From CAWKZT01 sp963854565 (lineage in GTDB: Bacteria > Actinomycetota > Acidimicrobiia > Acidimicrobiales > JAHEJN01), in NCBI GenBank assembly GCA_963854565.1, contig CAWKZT010000023.1, positions 1 through 19,183 on the forward strand: 19,183 nucleotides of DNA, in the 5' to 3' direction. The notes below the pieces were generated by a model. The model was not told the DNA's origin. It ran no database searches and was given only the letters and a program-made list of their open reading frames with translations. Numbering within the stretch: the first letter of the stretch is position 1; each line of letters starts with the position of its first letter. The translations under genes and the position numbers were made by a program. Shown piece by piece: positions 7,111 through 14,178 of this stretch.

Positions 7111-8520
7111 CTAGCCGTGAATACTGCGTCCGGTAAGGGCAAGAACCGATTCACCAAACAATTCGCTGAAAGAGGGGTGGGGCTGAATGAACTGTGCCAC
7201 ATCGTCAACGGTGGCTTCCCAGTTGATCGCAAGATACCCCTGACCAAGTTGTTCAGTAACCCAAGGTCCTGCCATATGCACACCAATAATGCGTCCGCCC
7301 GTTCCATCGGAACGTTTCTCCGCAATAACCTTCACCATTCCCTCACTTTCGCCCACAATAAGCGCTCGACCGTTGCCGGCATATCGATGCTTAGAAACGA
7401 CGATGTCATAACCCGCCTCGGTAGCAGCAGATTCGGTTAGACCAGCGAAGGCCACCTCGGGATGGCAATAAATTGCCCAGGGAACATTGGCGTAGTCAAT
7501 AGGAATGGGCGACTCACCTAACAGGTGCTTTACGATAAGCACTCCTTCGGCGAAAGCAATATGGGCTAACTGAGCGGTAGGGATGACATCGCCAATGGCA
7601 TAGATGTTTGGGTCGTTAGTCTGGCAAAACTCATTGACCTTCACGTACCCACGCTCGTCGGTTTCGACGTTGGTGTGGCTGAGACCGAGACCATCAGTTC
7701 GGGGTTTGCGACCCACAGAAACAATTATCTGATCGACCTCTAAGCGCGTCTCGTTGCCGGACTTATCGGCGTAGGTAATAGTGGTTCCGGAATCGTTTGG
7801 TGTGTGACCGCTGATCGTCGCGTTGGTCACTACCTTGATCTTGCGCTTCTTGAATGAACGTTCGACGACCTTGGCAATATCGGCATCTGCCCCGGCGAGA
7901 ATCGATGGCATTGCTTCCAAAACGGTCACATTAGAACCAAGGTCAGAGAGCATCGAGGCGAACTCGCAACCAATCGCTCCCCCACCAATCACTGCCACAT
8001 CATCGGGAAGTTCTGCTAGCGCCAAGACTTCGTCGGAGGTGAGCACCGTTGTGCCGTCGATATCGAATCCGGGAATAGTGCGAACGCTTGATCCGGTAGC
8101 AATGACCGTGTGCGTTCCTGTGACTTCTACCTCGCCGGATTCGCCGCCACTGACCTGCACAGTGCTCGGTCCGGTAAACACGCCTTTGCCATCGTAAACA
8201 GTCACGTTGCGGTTCTTGAGCAAGCCCGAGAGGCCTTTGTGGAGGCGGTCGATGATGGCTTGTTTGCGTTCCTGGGCGACCGAAAAATCGAGAGCAACCT
8301 CACCGACATTGATACCAAACTCTTTGCTGTGACTGATATGGCGGACCAGCGCGGCGGTCTCAAGCAGTTCCTTGGCCGGAATGCAGCCAACGTGCAAGCA
8401 CGTACCGCCGACCTTGTGCATTTCGACTAGACCAACATCGAGGCCCGCGCTCGCACCGTATAGAGCCGCAGCCTCGCCACCGGGTCCACCCCCAACAATC
8501 AGAAGATCATGCGTTGCCAT
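7111..8520 (-). CDS. lpdA: Dihydrolipoyl dehydrogenase (E3)
   Basis: This 469-residue flavoprotein reoxidises the dihydrolipoyl group of E2 and passes electrons to NAD+. It shows the FAD-binding motif GGGPGGEAAALY near the N-terminus, the redox disulfide GGTCLHVGC (Cys41 and Cys46 from ATG 8520), the NAD-binding motif VIGGGAIGCEFASML, the second FAD motif YAIGDV, and a C-terminal interface with HPSFSELFGE that supplies the His-Glu pair. ATG 8520 matches the usual family start; a TTG three codons earlier is less likely. TACCAT eight bases upstream and GATAAT further up could be promoter elements. Its stop is 84 bp before the E2 gene, with which it forms a functional block. Confidence 0.94.
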   Translation of the reverse strand: MATHDLLIVGGGPGGEAAALYGASAGLDVGLVEMHKVGGTCLHVGCIPAKELLETAALVRHISHSKEFGINVGEVALDFSVAQERKQAIIDRLHKGLSGLLKNRNVTVYDGKGVFTGPSTVQVSGGESGEVEVTGTHTVIATGSSVRTIPGFDIDGTTVLTSDEVLALAELPDDVAVIGGGAIGCEFASMLSDLGSNVTVLEAMPSILAGADADIAKVVERSFKKRKIKVVTNATISGHTPNDSGTTITYADKSGNETRLEVDQIIVSVGRKPRTDGLGLSHTNVETDERGYVKVNEFCQTNDPNIYAIGDVIPTAQLAHIAFAEGVLIVKHLLGESPIPIDYANVPWAIYCHPEVAFAGLTESAATEAGYDIVVSKHRYAGNGRALIVGESEGMVKVIAEKRSDGTGGRIIGVHMAGPWVTEQLGQGYLAINWEATVDDVAQFIQPHPSFSELFGESVLALTGRSIHG

Positions 8521-8610
8521 AATTCGCAATGGTAAAGCCGATTATCGAAAAGAGAAACGAATCTCCTGTGACTTGCGGGGAATCTCTAGCCGGGGGCTTG
8601 ACCACCGCAA

Positions 8611-9882
8611 CTACCGAAGAAAGAGCCTCGGGTCTACTGGTTCACCATTAACCCGCGCCTCAAAGTGTAGGTGAGGCCCCGTGGAGTGACCGGTGGACCC
8701 GACTTCACCGATACCTTGGCCGCGGTTAACCCACTGCCCTTCGCTCACCCACAACGCCTGTTGGTGACCGTAAACGGTCAACACACCACCACCATGGTCG
8801 ATCATTACGGCGTTGCCGTATCCACCCAGCCAGCCCGAGAAAATAACGACGCCGTCGGCCGCCGAAATAATGGTCTGGCCAAAGTCGTCAGCAATGTCGA
8901 TGCCTTCGTGCATGTAACCCCACCGAGGCCCAAATTCTGAACTGACCCAACCCGGTGTCGGCCAACTCATCGAGCCCGGCGCCCCGCCAATAATTGCTTC
9001 ACAGTTGATGTTGTTGCCCAAGTCATCGGTCGGTTGCTCGCCGCGAAGACACATGGCCTCCCATGTCGCACGCCGTTGCGCCTCGGCACGAATCTGTGAT
9101 TCTTGGTTGGCAATAATACGTCGGACCTCGGCCCGTGCCTCCTCAAGCGCCTCAACCTCGGCCTGAAACTCGGCTATCTCAATATCGAGTTGCTGTTTCA
9201 TCTCAGCCTGGACTGCTCTGTCACCACCCAAACTATTGCCGATGACCACAAGCTGGGCTCGACCATCGGCAGCTTTGGCCTGAAGGTAGTCCTGCGCGGC
9301 GACCTGCTTGGCCTGTTCTGCCTCGGCTATCTTTAGACCAGCAAGTAACGCTTGGTCGGACTCGGCCACGGCGGAAAGTAAGGCCATCTTGGTTTGCAGT
9401 TCCGTCAAAGTCTGGGATCGAAGTAGCGGAACAATTGGATTACCCCGCGACGGAGTTACGTAGGCTTCGACAGCTCTGGCTCGTATCAGCGCGGTCCAGG
9501 CCTCAATTTCCAGCCTGGTTTCTTTCATCGTAATAGCCGATAAAGCCATGGTGCGAATTGCCGAAATCTGATCTTCGAGTTGCGCCTCGTATTGCGCTTG
9601 GGCCCGCTCGATTCGTAAGTCGAGGACGTTGAGCACGTTCTCCATCTGTCCGACGGACAATCGCAGGCCCGAAATTTGCGCGTTGGTGACAGAAATTTTT
9701 CCGACAATCCCGACCGCCTCGGCGAGGCCATCTTGAATCGCGCTGTCGTTGGCCACTTGCGCGTCGTAATACTCCTGATCGATCGGCTCCTGGGCCGCGA
9801 CCGGTGCAATGAGAGTCAGCAGCAGAAGACTGACCAGTACTGGATGAATTTGCAAGAATAACATGCGTGCGCGTTGAGTCAT
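8611..9882 (-). CDS. Secreted coiled-coil M23 metallopeptidase (murein hydrolase)
   Basis: This 423-residue protein begins with a signal peptide (about 1-30, hydrophobic core VLVSLLLLTLIAPVAA ending AQ). Residues about 40-270 are rich in Ala, Glu and Gln heptads and look like a long coiled coil, as in EnvC or actinobacterial peptidases that partner FtsEX. The C-terminal domain (about 305-423) is LytM/M23 with the zinc motif HEGID (His325, Asp329), YGH, and HLHFE (His404, His406), all intact, so it is probably an active endopeptidase cutting peptidoglycan cross-links. Two cysteines (in CLRGEQ and NNINCE) flank the junction and may form a disulfide. ATG 9882 and ATG 9864 are both possible starts, neither with a good ribosome site. 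No ftsE or ftsX gene is next to it. Confidence 0.9.
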   Translation of the reverse strand: MTQRARMLFLQIHPVLVSLLLLTLIAPVAAQEPIDQEYYDAQVANDSAIQDGLAEAVGIVGKISVTNAQISGLRLSVGQMENVLNVLDLRIERAQAQYEAQLEDQISAIRTMALSAITMKETRLEIEAWTALIRARAVEAYVTPSRGNPIVPLLRSQTLTELQTKMALLSAVAESDQALLAGLKIAEAEQAKQVAAQDYLQAKAADGRAQLVVIGNSLGGDRAVQAEMKQQLDIEIAEFQAEVEALEEARAEVRRIIANQESQIRAEAQRRATWEAMCLRGEQPTDDLGNNINCEAIIGGAPGSMSWPTPGWVSSEFGPRWGYMHEGIDIADDFGQTIISAADGVVIFSGWLGGYGNAVMIDHGGGVLTVYGHQQALWVSEGQWVNRGQGIGEVGSTGHSTGPHLHFEARVNGEPVDPRLFLR

Positions 9883-9954
9883 GGAGCAGGCCCGCTTGCA
9901 AAACTGACTGTAACAGACCGACCAGCGGGGGTGGTGTACCTATCGGCGCAGCGG

Positions 9955-10041
9955 TTATGCCAGCGCCATTTGCACCGCAAAAGCAACCAAAATCGCCAAC
10001 CCACACAACAGTGCGGCCAGAATCAATGCTCGTGTGCTCAT
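9955..10041 (-). CDS. Candidate 28-residue single-pass membrane peptide
   Basis: A very short frame, MSTRALILAALLCGLAIL followed by ten more mostly hydrophobic residues, is almost entirely one transmembrane helix after a short basic N-terminus. ATG 10041 is preceded by TACGCT with exactly seven bases between, and TTGATA lies 19 bp further upstream, so a leaderless transcript is plausible. It is on the same strand as the M23 peptidase and ends 72 bp before it, so it could be a leader or partner peptide. With no homology evidence available, this remains a candidate. Confidence 0.4.
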   Translation of the reverse strand: MSTRALILAALLCGLAILVAFAVQMALA

Positions 10042-10048
10042 GGGGGCC

Positions 10049-10054
10049 AGCGTA
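10049..10054 (-). promoter_or_regulatory. -10 box for the 28-residue ORF
   Basis: TACGCT on the minus strand lies seven bases before ATG 10041. A TTGATA -35-like hexamer is at 10079-10074, giving a 19-bp spacer. It overlaps the region of the divergent TACTAT box. Confidence 0.4.
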
Positions 10055-10070
10055 ACCGCTTGGCAGGCTC

Positions 10071-10076
10071 TACTAT
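10071..10076 (+). promoter_or_regulatory. -10 box for the leader ORF and DprE2-like gene
   Basis: TACTAT lies seven bases (CAACATC) before ATG 10084, the geometry seen before several other ATG codons here. No good -35 box is visible at the expected distance. Confidence 0.4.
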
Positions 10077-10083
10077 CAACATC

Positions 10084-10173
10084 ATGGAAGGATCCGATAC
10101 CGCCTCCACCCATCTGAAATCTGTGCCTGACTTGACGCTCCCGGCGCCGACCACCCCTATAGGACAAGCATGA
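10084..10173 (+). CDS. Candidate 29-residue leader ORF upstream of DprE2-like gene
   Basis: This short frame (MEGSDTASTHLK, ending PIGQA) begins at an ATG with leaderless promoter spacing. Its TGA stop overlaps the ATG of the next gene as ATGA, the classic four-base overlap for translational coupling. The peptide has no hydrophobic segment and no attenuator-like codon run. It may be a translated leader that feeds ribosomes into the downstream gene, or a chance frame. Confidence 0.35.
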   Translation: MEGSDTASTHLKSVPDLTLPAPTTPIGQA

Positions 10174-10925
10174 ACGACGCTTTCGGACGCCCACAAAACG
10201 TTCTCGTGGTGGGTGCCACTTCTGACATTGCGCAGGCGGTCATCGAGCGTCTGCAACCAACGCTGCAGCGCATCGTCCTCGCAGGGCGCGACGTCGATGC
10301 GCTGCAAACAGTTGGTTCGACGTTTGGACCCTCGGTTGCCTATAGGTCCCTCCATTTCGACGCGCTCGAATTCGGCGAGCACGACACATTCGTTAACGAT
10401 GCCGTCCAGTGGCTCGGCGACATCGATCTCGCTGTCGTAGCCCATGGTGCGTTGGGCGAAACGTACTCACTAGATCTGCCAGCTTCCGACGTTGCCCAGA
10501 TAGTTCAGATCAACCACACCGGCGCCGTGACCATTTCCCATAGCATCGGCCGCCAACTTCGTGATCAGGGACATGGCACGATCGCTATCTTGTCCTCGGT
10601 CGCAGCAGTGCGCCCGAGGGTGACAAACTTGGTTTACGCAAGTGCCAAGGCTGGTCTTGATGGATTTGCCCGGGGGCTTGACCATGCGCTGGTGGGTTCG
10701 GGGGCCCGAGTCATGTTGGTCCGCCCGGGTTTCGTACATTCAAAGATGACCCATGGCCTCCCCGAGCAACCCATGGCCTGTAGCCCCGCCGAAGTGGCAG
10801 ACGCGATGATCAACGGGTTGACGAAGAAGCGCTCCGTTGTTTCGGTCCCGAAGCTCCTTGGTCCGGCCTCGGCTGCGCTGCGTAACCTACCGACCCCGAT
10901 TTGGCGCAAAATTTCCGACCGGTAA
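10170..10925 (+). CDS. Short-chain dehydrogenase, DprE2-like (decaprenylphosphoryl-2-keto-ribose reductase type)
   Basis: This is a 251-residue classical-size SDR with a Rossmann fold. The nucleotide motif is GATSDIAQ (15-22), AHGALGE corresponds to the NAG region, Ser is in ILSSVAAV, and Tyr156/Lys160 are in YASAK. The overall pattern matches mycobacterial DprE2: an N-terminal GRPQNVLVVGATS, an FDAL strand, NHTGAVT, the stretch VRPGFVHSKMTHGL, and a C-terminal PTPIWRKISD. DprE2 completes epimerisation of decaprenylphosphoryl-ribose to the arabinose donor for cell-wall arabinan. No dprE1 oxidase is in the window, so the exact substrate is uncertain. AGGA lies 5 bases upstream of ATG 10170, which also overlaps the leader ORF stop. 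Confidence 0.72.
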   Translation: MNDAFGRPQNVLVVGATSDIAQAVIERLQPTLQRIVLAGRDVDALQTVGSTFGPSVAYRSLHFDALEFGEHDTFVNDAVQWLGDIDLAVVAHGALGETYSLDLPASDVAQIVQINHTGAVTISHSIGRQLRDQGHGTIAILSSVAAVRPRVTNLVYASAKAGLDGFARGLDHALVGSGARVMLVRPGFVHSKMTHGLPEQPMACSPAEVADAMINGLTKKRSVVSVPKLLGPASAALRNLPTPIWRKISDR

Positions 10926-11069
10926 CCCCACCGATGCTCGATTCCTAAAATTTCAAGCGCCACGAAATTTCCGGGACGAATGCCCTGGGCCGTAGCTCCA
11001 TAAGTGAGAAACGAAGAGGGTGCTTGGGGCGATCACCCGGTGCGCCCCATATCTGTCAACCCGGGGCAC

Positions 11070-11075
11070 TACTCT
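11070..11075 (+). promoter_or_regulatory. -10 box for leaderless epimerase mRNA
   Basis: TACTCT is followed by six bases (CGCCTT) and ATG 11082. No ribosome site precedes this ATG, and the geometry supports it over an upstream in-frame start at 11004. Confidence 0.5.
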
Positions 11076-11081
11076 CGCCTT

Positions 11082-12038
11082 ATGACAATTGTTGTGACAG
11101 GTGGTGCCGGATTTATTGGATCAAACCTGTGCCGGACGTTGCTCGCCCGTGGCCATGCGGTCACCGTAGTCGACGACCTATCGACCGGATTTGTCCACAA
11201 TATTGAGGGGCTCGATCTCACGTTTATCGAAGGCTCCATGCTTGACCCTGCCATCACCGATGCGGCGTTCGCCGGAGCGGACAGCATTGTGCACCTGGGT
11301 GCGCGTGGCTCCGTGCCCAAGTCTGTGGCGGACCCGTTAGAAAGCCACCTCCGCAATGCAACCGGCACTATCGAGGTTCTCGAAGCGGCCCGCCGAGCAG
11401 GCAACGTCCATACCGTCGTAGCTTCAAGTTCTAGTGTCTACGGCGCCAACCCAGAGCTTCCCAAACACGAATGGATGGCAACCCAGCCAATTAGTCCCTA
11501 CGCCGCTAGCAAACTAGCCACCGAGTGGTATGCCCTCGCCTACCGGCACAGTTACCAACTTCCTGCCCTAGCATTTCGGTTCTTCAATGTCTACGGTCCG
11601 CGCCAACCCGAAGCACATGCTTACGCCGCAGTCATGCCCGCTTTCATTGCTGCTGCCTTACGCGGTGAAGCGCTTCCGGTTCATGGCGACGGCAACCAGT
11701 CCCGGGATTTCACTTACGTCGACACGGTTTGTGAGACCATCGCCAAGGCCTGCGAAAACAAGCTAAGCCACGGCGTACCTGTCAATCTGGCGTTTGGCAC
11801 ACAAATTAGTCTGCTCGAAACCATCCACCATCTCGAAGCAATCGTTAATCACCCCCTCGAACGAGTGCACAGTGGCGCACGAGTTGGAGATGTTCGCCAC
11901 ACCATGGCCTCCCATGACCTGCTGGACTCGTTAATCCCCGGCATCGAGCCCATCGAGTTCCGCGAAGGCCTCACTACCACAGTCAACTGGTGGAGAGATC
12001 AGGGATTTGCCGCAGTCCCTACGGCGGCAAACGAGTAG
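11082..12038 (+). CDS. NAD-dependent nucleotide-sugar epimerase (GalE-like)
   Basis: This 318-residue extended SDR has TGGAGFIGS at 6-14 (NAD binding), DDLSTG after the second strand, serines in VASSSSVYG, the catalytic YAASK (Tyr140, Lys144), RFFNVYGPRQ and a C-terminal substrate region with GDGNQSRDFTYVD. These are the marks of UDP-glucose or UDP-GlcNAc 4-epimerases and close relatives that make precursors for surface polysaccharide. The exact sugar cannot be read from the sequence. ATG 11082 gives the normal family N-terminus. The gene follows the DprE2-like gene by about 156 bp and appears to have its own promoter. Confidence 0.87.
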   Translation: MTIVVTGGAGFIGSNLCRTLLARGHAVTVVDDLSTGFVHNIEGLDLTFIEGSMLDPAITDAAFAGADSIVHLGARGSVPKSVADPLESHLRNATGTIEVLEAARRAGNVHTVVASSSSVYGANPELPKHEWMATQPISPYAASKLATEWYALAYRHSYQLPALAFRFFNVYGPRQPEAHAYAAVMPAFIAAALRGEALPVHGDGNQSRDFTYVDTVCETIAKACENKLSHGVPVNLAFGTQISLLETIHHLEAIVNHPLERVHSGARVGDVRHTMASHDLLDSLIPGIEPIEFREGLTTTVNWWRDQGFAAVPTAANE

Positions 12039-12043
12039 CTGAT

Positions 12044-12131
12044 CTGGCGTTCGCCACTGTTTTCGCCGTGCCTGCATTGGGCCTCGGCCTGGTCTTACCG
12101 GCTGGGCCCAAATCAACGGGCGCAACGCCAG
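12044..12131. terminator. Nested inverted repeats between convergent genes
   Basis: An outer pair CTGGCGTT (12044-12051) and AACGCCAG (12124-12131) encloses an inner pair TTGGGCC (12077-12083) and GGCCCAA (12105-12111), whose loop itself has CTGGT facing ACCGG. The left outer arm also folds locally as TGGCGTTCGCCA, followed by TTTT at 12060-12063. The position between the epimerase and the convergent LapA-domain gene suggests a bidirectional terminator, though a long U-tract is lacking. Confidence 0.4.
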
Positions 12132-12150
12132 CGAATGGGACGACTGTCGC

Positions 12151-12402
12151 CTAGGTGCGACGGGACCTACGGTTGCCTACCCACGCGGCGACGACAGAAA
12201 TAATGAGCGTCAGCACAACCGTGACGAAGATTACTAAGAAGATCGGAATCCGCCCGCCGAACCACAGAAACTCCACTTCGACCTTTTCGGTGTTTTGAAT
12301 AGCGAACACGGCCAATGCAGCAATAGCGAGGCCCGCCAAAATGATGCCGACCCGCCCTTTAGTCTCGCTTACCTCACCGATGCTCTCATCTCGATGCGCC
12401 AT
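12151..12402 (-). CDS. LapA-domain (DUF1049) small membrane protein
   Basis: This 83-residue inner-membrane protein has two transmembrane helices, roughly 18-36 (VGIILAGLAIAALAVFAIQN) and 51-74. Between them is the family hallmark: QNTEKVEVEFLWFGGRIP, a short beta-like stretch linking the helices. The C-terminus is basic (NRRSRR) and would face the cytoplasm. In E. coli, LapA acts with LapB in envelope lipid control, but actinobacterial members occur without LPS and their role is unknown. ATG 12402 has a GAGGGG ribosome site six bases upstream. It is a single gene facing the epimerase. Confidence 0.82.
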   Translation of the reverse strand: MAHRDESIGEVSETKGRVGIILAGLAIAALAVFAIQNTEKVEVEFLWFGGRIPIFLVIFVTVVLTLIISVVAAWVGNRRSRRT

Positions 12403-12489
12403 TGCGTTCCCCTCGTCGGTGTCTGGCCCAAGGTACCGTCGTGGTCCTGGACAGCGTGCAGTTTTTCACCACAACTCTGCCAACCGGCC

Positions 12490-12495
12490 TAAGGT
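12490..12495 (+). promoter_or_regulatory. -10 box for leaderless SRPBCC gene mRNA
   Basis: TAAGGT is followed by six bases (TAAAAC) and ATG 12502. This is the same spacing as at 11070-11082, and no ribosome site is present. Confidence 0.5.
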
Positions 12496-12501
12496 TAAAA
12501 C

Positions 12502-12954
12502 ATGGCTACCTCAGCAGAACAAAGCGTCAGCGTCTCCAAGACCATCGCGGCGTCCCCCCAAGAAATATTCGCGATCCTGTCAAACACTGAGGGACACGTG
12601 GCTATCGACGGTTCTGGCACGGTCCGCCAAACCATCGATCCAATAGATCTCACCTTGGGTACCAAGTTCGGTATGAAGATGAAGCTGGGCGTGCCATATC
12701 GCATGAAAAGCACGGTCGTCGAGTTCGAGCAGGACCGCCTAATTGCGTGGTGCCATTTCGCAAAGCACCGCTGGCGTTATGAGCTAGAAGATACCGAGGA
12801 AGGCACTGTCGTTACCGAAACGTTCGATTGGTCAACGTCGTTGTTCCCCAAAGGAATCGAAATCATGGGGTACCCCACTTCGCATCCGGCCAATATGACC
12901 AAGACCCTCGAACACCTAGAGTCCGAAGTTCTACGCTGTCGGAATAGTGACTGA
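12502..12954 (+). CDS. SRPBCC-family (polyketide cyclase/START-like) protein
   Basis: This 150-residue protein has the helix-grip pattern: an opening strand VSVSKTIAASPQEIFAILSN, the middle strands GTVRQTIDPIDLTLGTKFGM and YRMKSTVVEFEQDRLIAWCH, then WRYELEDTEEGTVVTETFDW, and a long C-terminal helix from about residue 128. Members bind hydrophobic ligands in a central cavity, and some are cyclases, but no ligand can be assigned here. A nearly conserved W-R-Y-E-L strand is typical of the actinobacterial subgroup. ATG 12502 is supported by a leaderless -10 box. The DUF427 gene follows 45 bp later on the same strand and may be cotranscribed. Confidence 0.82.
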   Translation: MATSAEQSVSVSKTIAASPQEIFAILSNTEGHVAIDGSGTVRQTIDPIDLTLGTKFGMKMKLGVPYRMKSTVVEFEQDRLIAWCHFAKHRWRYELEDTEEGTVVTETFDWSTSLFPKGIEIMGYPTSHPANMTKTLEHLESEVLRCRNSD

Positions 12955-12999
12955 CTTCACGGGTTTTTGGTTAGCTCACGACATCGAAAGAAGAGCACC

Positions 13000-13281
13000 A
13001 TGCGAGCACAAATCAACGGGACCGTCATAGCCGAAAGCGACGAGACAATTGTGGTCGAAGGCAACCATTACTTTCCGCCCTCATCGCTCGTCCTCGAGCA
13101 CTTCACCGAGACCGATCATGCAACATCGTGTTTCTGGAAGGGAAAAGCCTCGTATTACACGGTCAACGTAGACGGAAACAGTCACGAGAATGCTGCGTGG
13201 TATTACCAAGAACCCAAGAAAAAGGCCAGAAAGATTCAGGATTACGTGGCGTTCTACCCTGTCGTAACCGTTAGTTCTTAG
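13000..13281 (+). CDS. DUF427 family protein
   Basis: This 93-residue protein carries the DUF427 pattern from end to end: GTVIAESDETIVVEGNHYFP, a central CFWKGKASYYTVNVDG, then AAWYYQEP and VAFYPVVTV. The family is a small beta-rich fold of unknown biochemical role, common in actinobacteria. The usual cysteine-proline in the central motif is here Cys-Phe, a minor change. ATG 13000 is chosen over an upstream in-frame ATG because it gives the normal family N-terminus and follows a purine-rich AAGAAGAG. It is probably in one transcript with the SRPBCC gene and converges on the SDR gene 44 bp downstream. Confidence 0.85.
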   Translation: MRAQINGTVIAESDETIVVEGNHYFPPSSLVLEHFTETDHATSCFWKGKASYYTVNVDGNSHENAAWYYQEPKKKARKIQDYVAFYPVVTVSS

Positions 13282-13325
13282 CCGAACCCAACGTTAAATT
13301 CGCGGTACCAACGGACGTAGACCCA

Positions 13326-14090
13326 TCATTTGGGTTGGAACCTAATTGCTCCATCGATGCGGATAATTTCGCCATTCATGTAGTCATGCCGCAAGAGGAA
13401 GTGCGCCAGATCGGCGTACTCCTCGGCGGTTCCGAGTCGTTTCGGGAACAACACGCTGGCAGCTAGGCCATCGATTACAGCATCGGGCGCCTGCAACATC
13501 AGTGGCGTGTGGAAGAGTCCCGGAGCAATGGTGTTGCAACGAACACCAATGGCTGCCAAGTCACGAGCTACCGGCAAGGTCATGCCGATGATGCCGCCCT
13601 TGGACGAACTGTAGGCCACCTGACCCGTCTGACCTTCGATTCCGGCCACCGAGGCGGTATTGACAATGGACCCTCGGGCGCCGAACTCATCGGTGGGGTC
13701 AGTTTTGGCCATCTCGCCGGCCGCTAGGCGAATGACGTTAAAGGTGCCCATCTGGTTGATCTCGATGACTTTTTTGTAGATGTCCCAGTCGTGGGGAGTG
13801 CCATCTCGAGCGATAGTACGCATCGCGAAGCCAATGCCCGCGCAGTTGACCACGGAGCGCAGAGGGCCAAGCTCAGCGGCGGCAGCAACAGCTGCTTTGA
13901 CATCGTCTTCGTTGGTGACATCGGCTTTGACAAACAGTCCGCCTGTCGCCGCTGCTTTGGCTTCGCCAAGTTCCTCGTTGAGGTCGACTATGACGACTTT
14001 GACGCCTTTGTCGGCGAGCAGGTTAGCCGTGGCTCCGCCCAGGCCTGAGGCCCCACCGGTGATGAGTGCTGATGTTCCATTGAGATCCAT
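13326..14090 (-). CDS. SDR, 3-hydroxyacyl-CoA dehydrogenase type 2-like
   Basis: This 254-residue classical SDR has TGGASGLG at 11-18, Asp36 at the end of the second strand (NAD rather than NADP preference), NCAG at 82-85, Ser147, and Tyr160/Lys164 in AYSSSKGG. The C-terminal signature FPKRLGTAEEYADL followed by NGEIIRIDGAIR resembles the HSD17B10/type II 3-hydroxyacyl-CoA dehydrogenases of fatty acid or branched-chain amino acid breakdown. That substrate assignment is from family resemblance only. ATG 14090 follows a TACCGT box by seven bases, suggesting a leaderless mRNA separate from the RNase H gene upstream. Confidence 0.86.
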   Translation of the reverse strand: MDLNGTSALITGGASGLGGATANLLADKGVKVVIVDLNEELGEAKAAATGGLFVKADVTNEDDVKAAVAAAAELGPLRSVVNCAGIGFAMRTIARDGTPHDWDIYKKVIEINQMGTFNVIRLAAGEMAKTDPTDEFGARGSIVNTASVAGIEGQTGQVAYSSSKGGIIGMTLPVARDLAAIGVRCNTIAPGLFHTPLMLQAPDAVIDGLAASVLFPKRLGTAEEYADLAHFLLRHDYMNGEIIRIDGAIRFQPK

Positions 14091-14097
14091 GACGCTG

Positions 14098-14103
14098 ACG
14101 GTA
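14098..14103 (-). promoter_or_regulatory. -10 box for leaderless SDR mRNA
   Basis: TACCGT on the minus strand is separated by seven bases (CAGCGTC) from ATG 14090. No Shine-Dalgarno sequence is present. Confidence 0.45.
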
Positions 14104-14178
14104 CCTCAAGCTGCAACCCTCGCATAAATCAGCTGGTCGTGATGCCCGCAACTTCGGCAGGACTACAAATCGAGCGAC

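Noticed and set aside
8591..8604. A 14-bp direct repeat (CGGGGGCTTGACCA) shared with 10671-10684
   Set aside because: One such match is about what chance gives in a 19-kb window, and the second copy is inside a coding region.
13284..13343. AACCCAA facing TTGGGTT between the DUF427 and SDR genes as a terminator
   Set aside because: The arms are short and about 45 bases apart, one arm is coding, and there is no U-tract.
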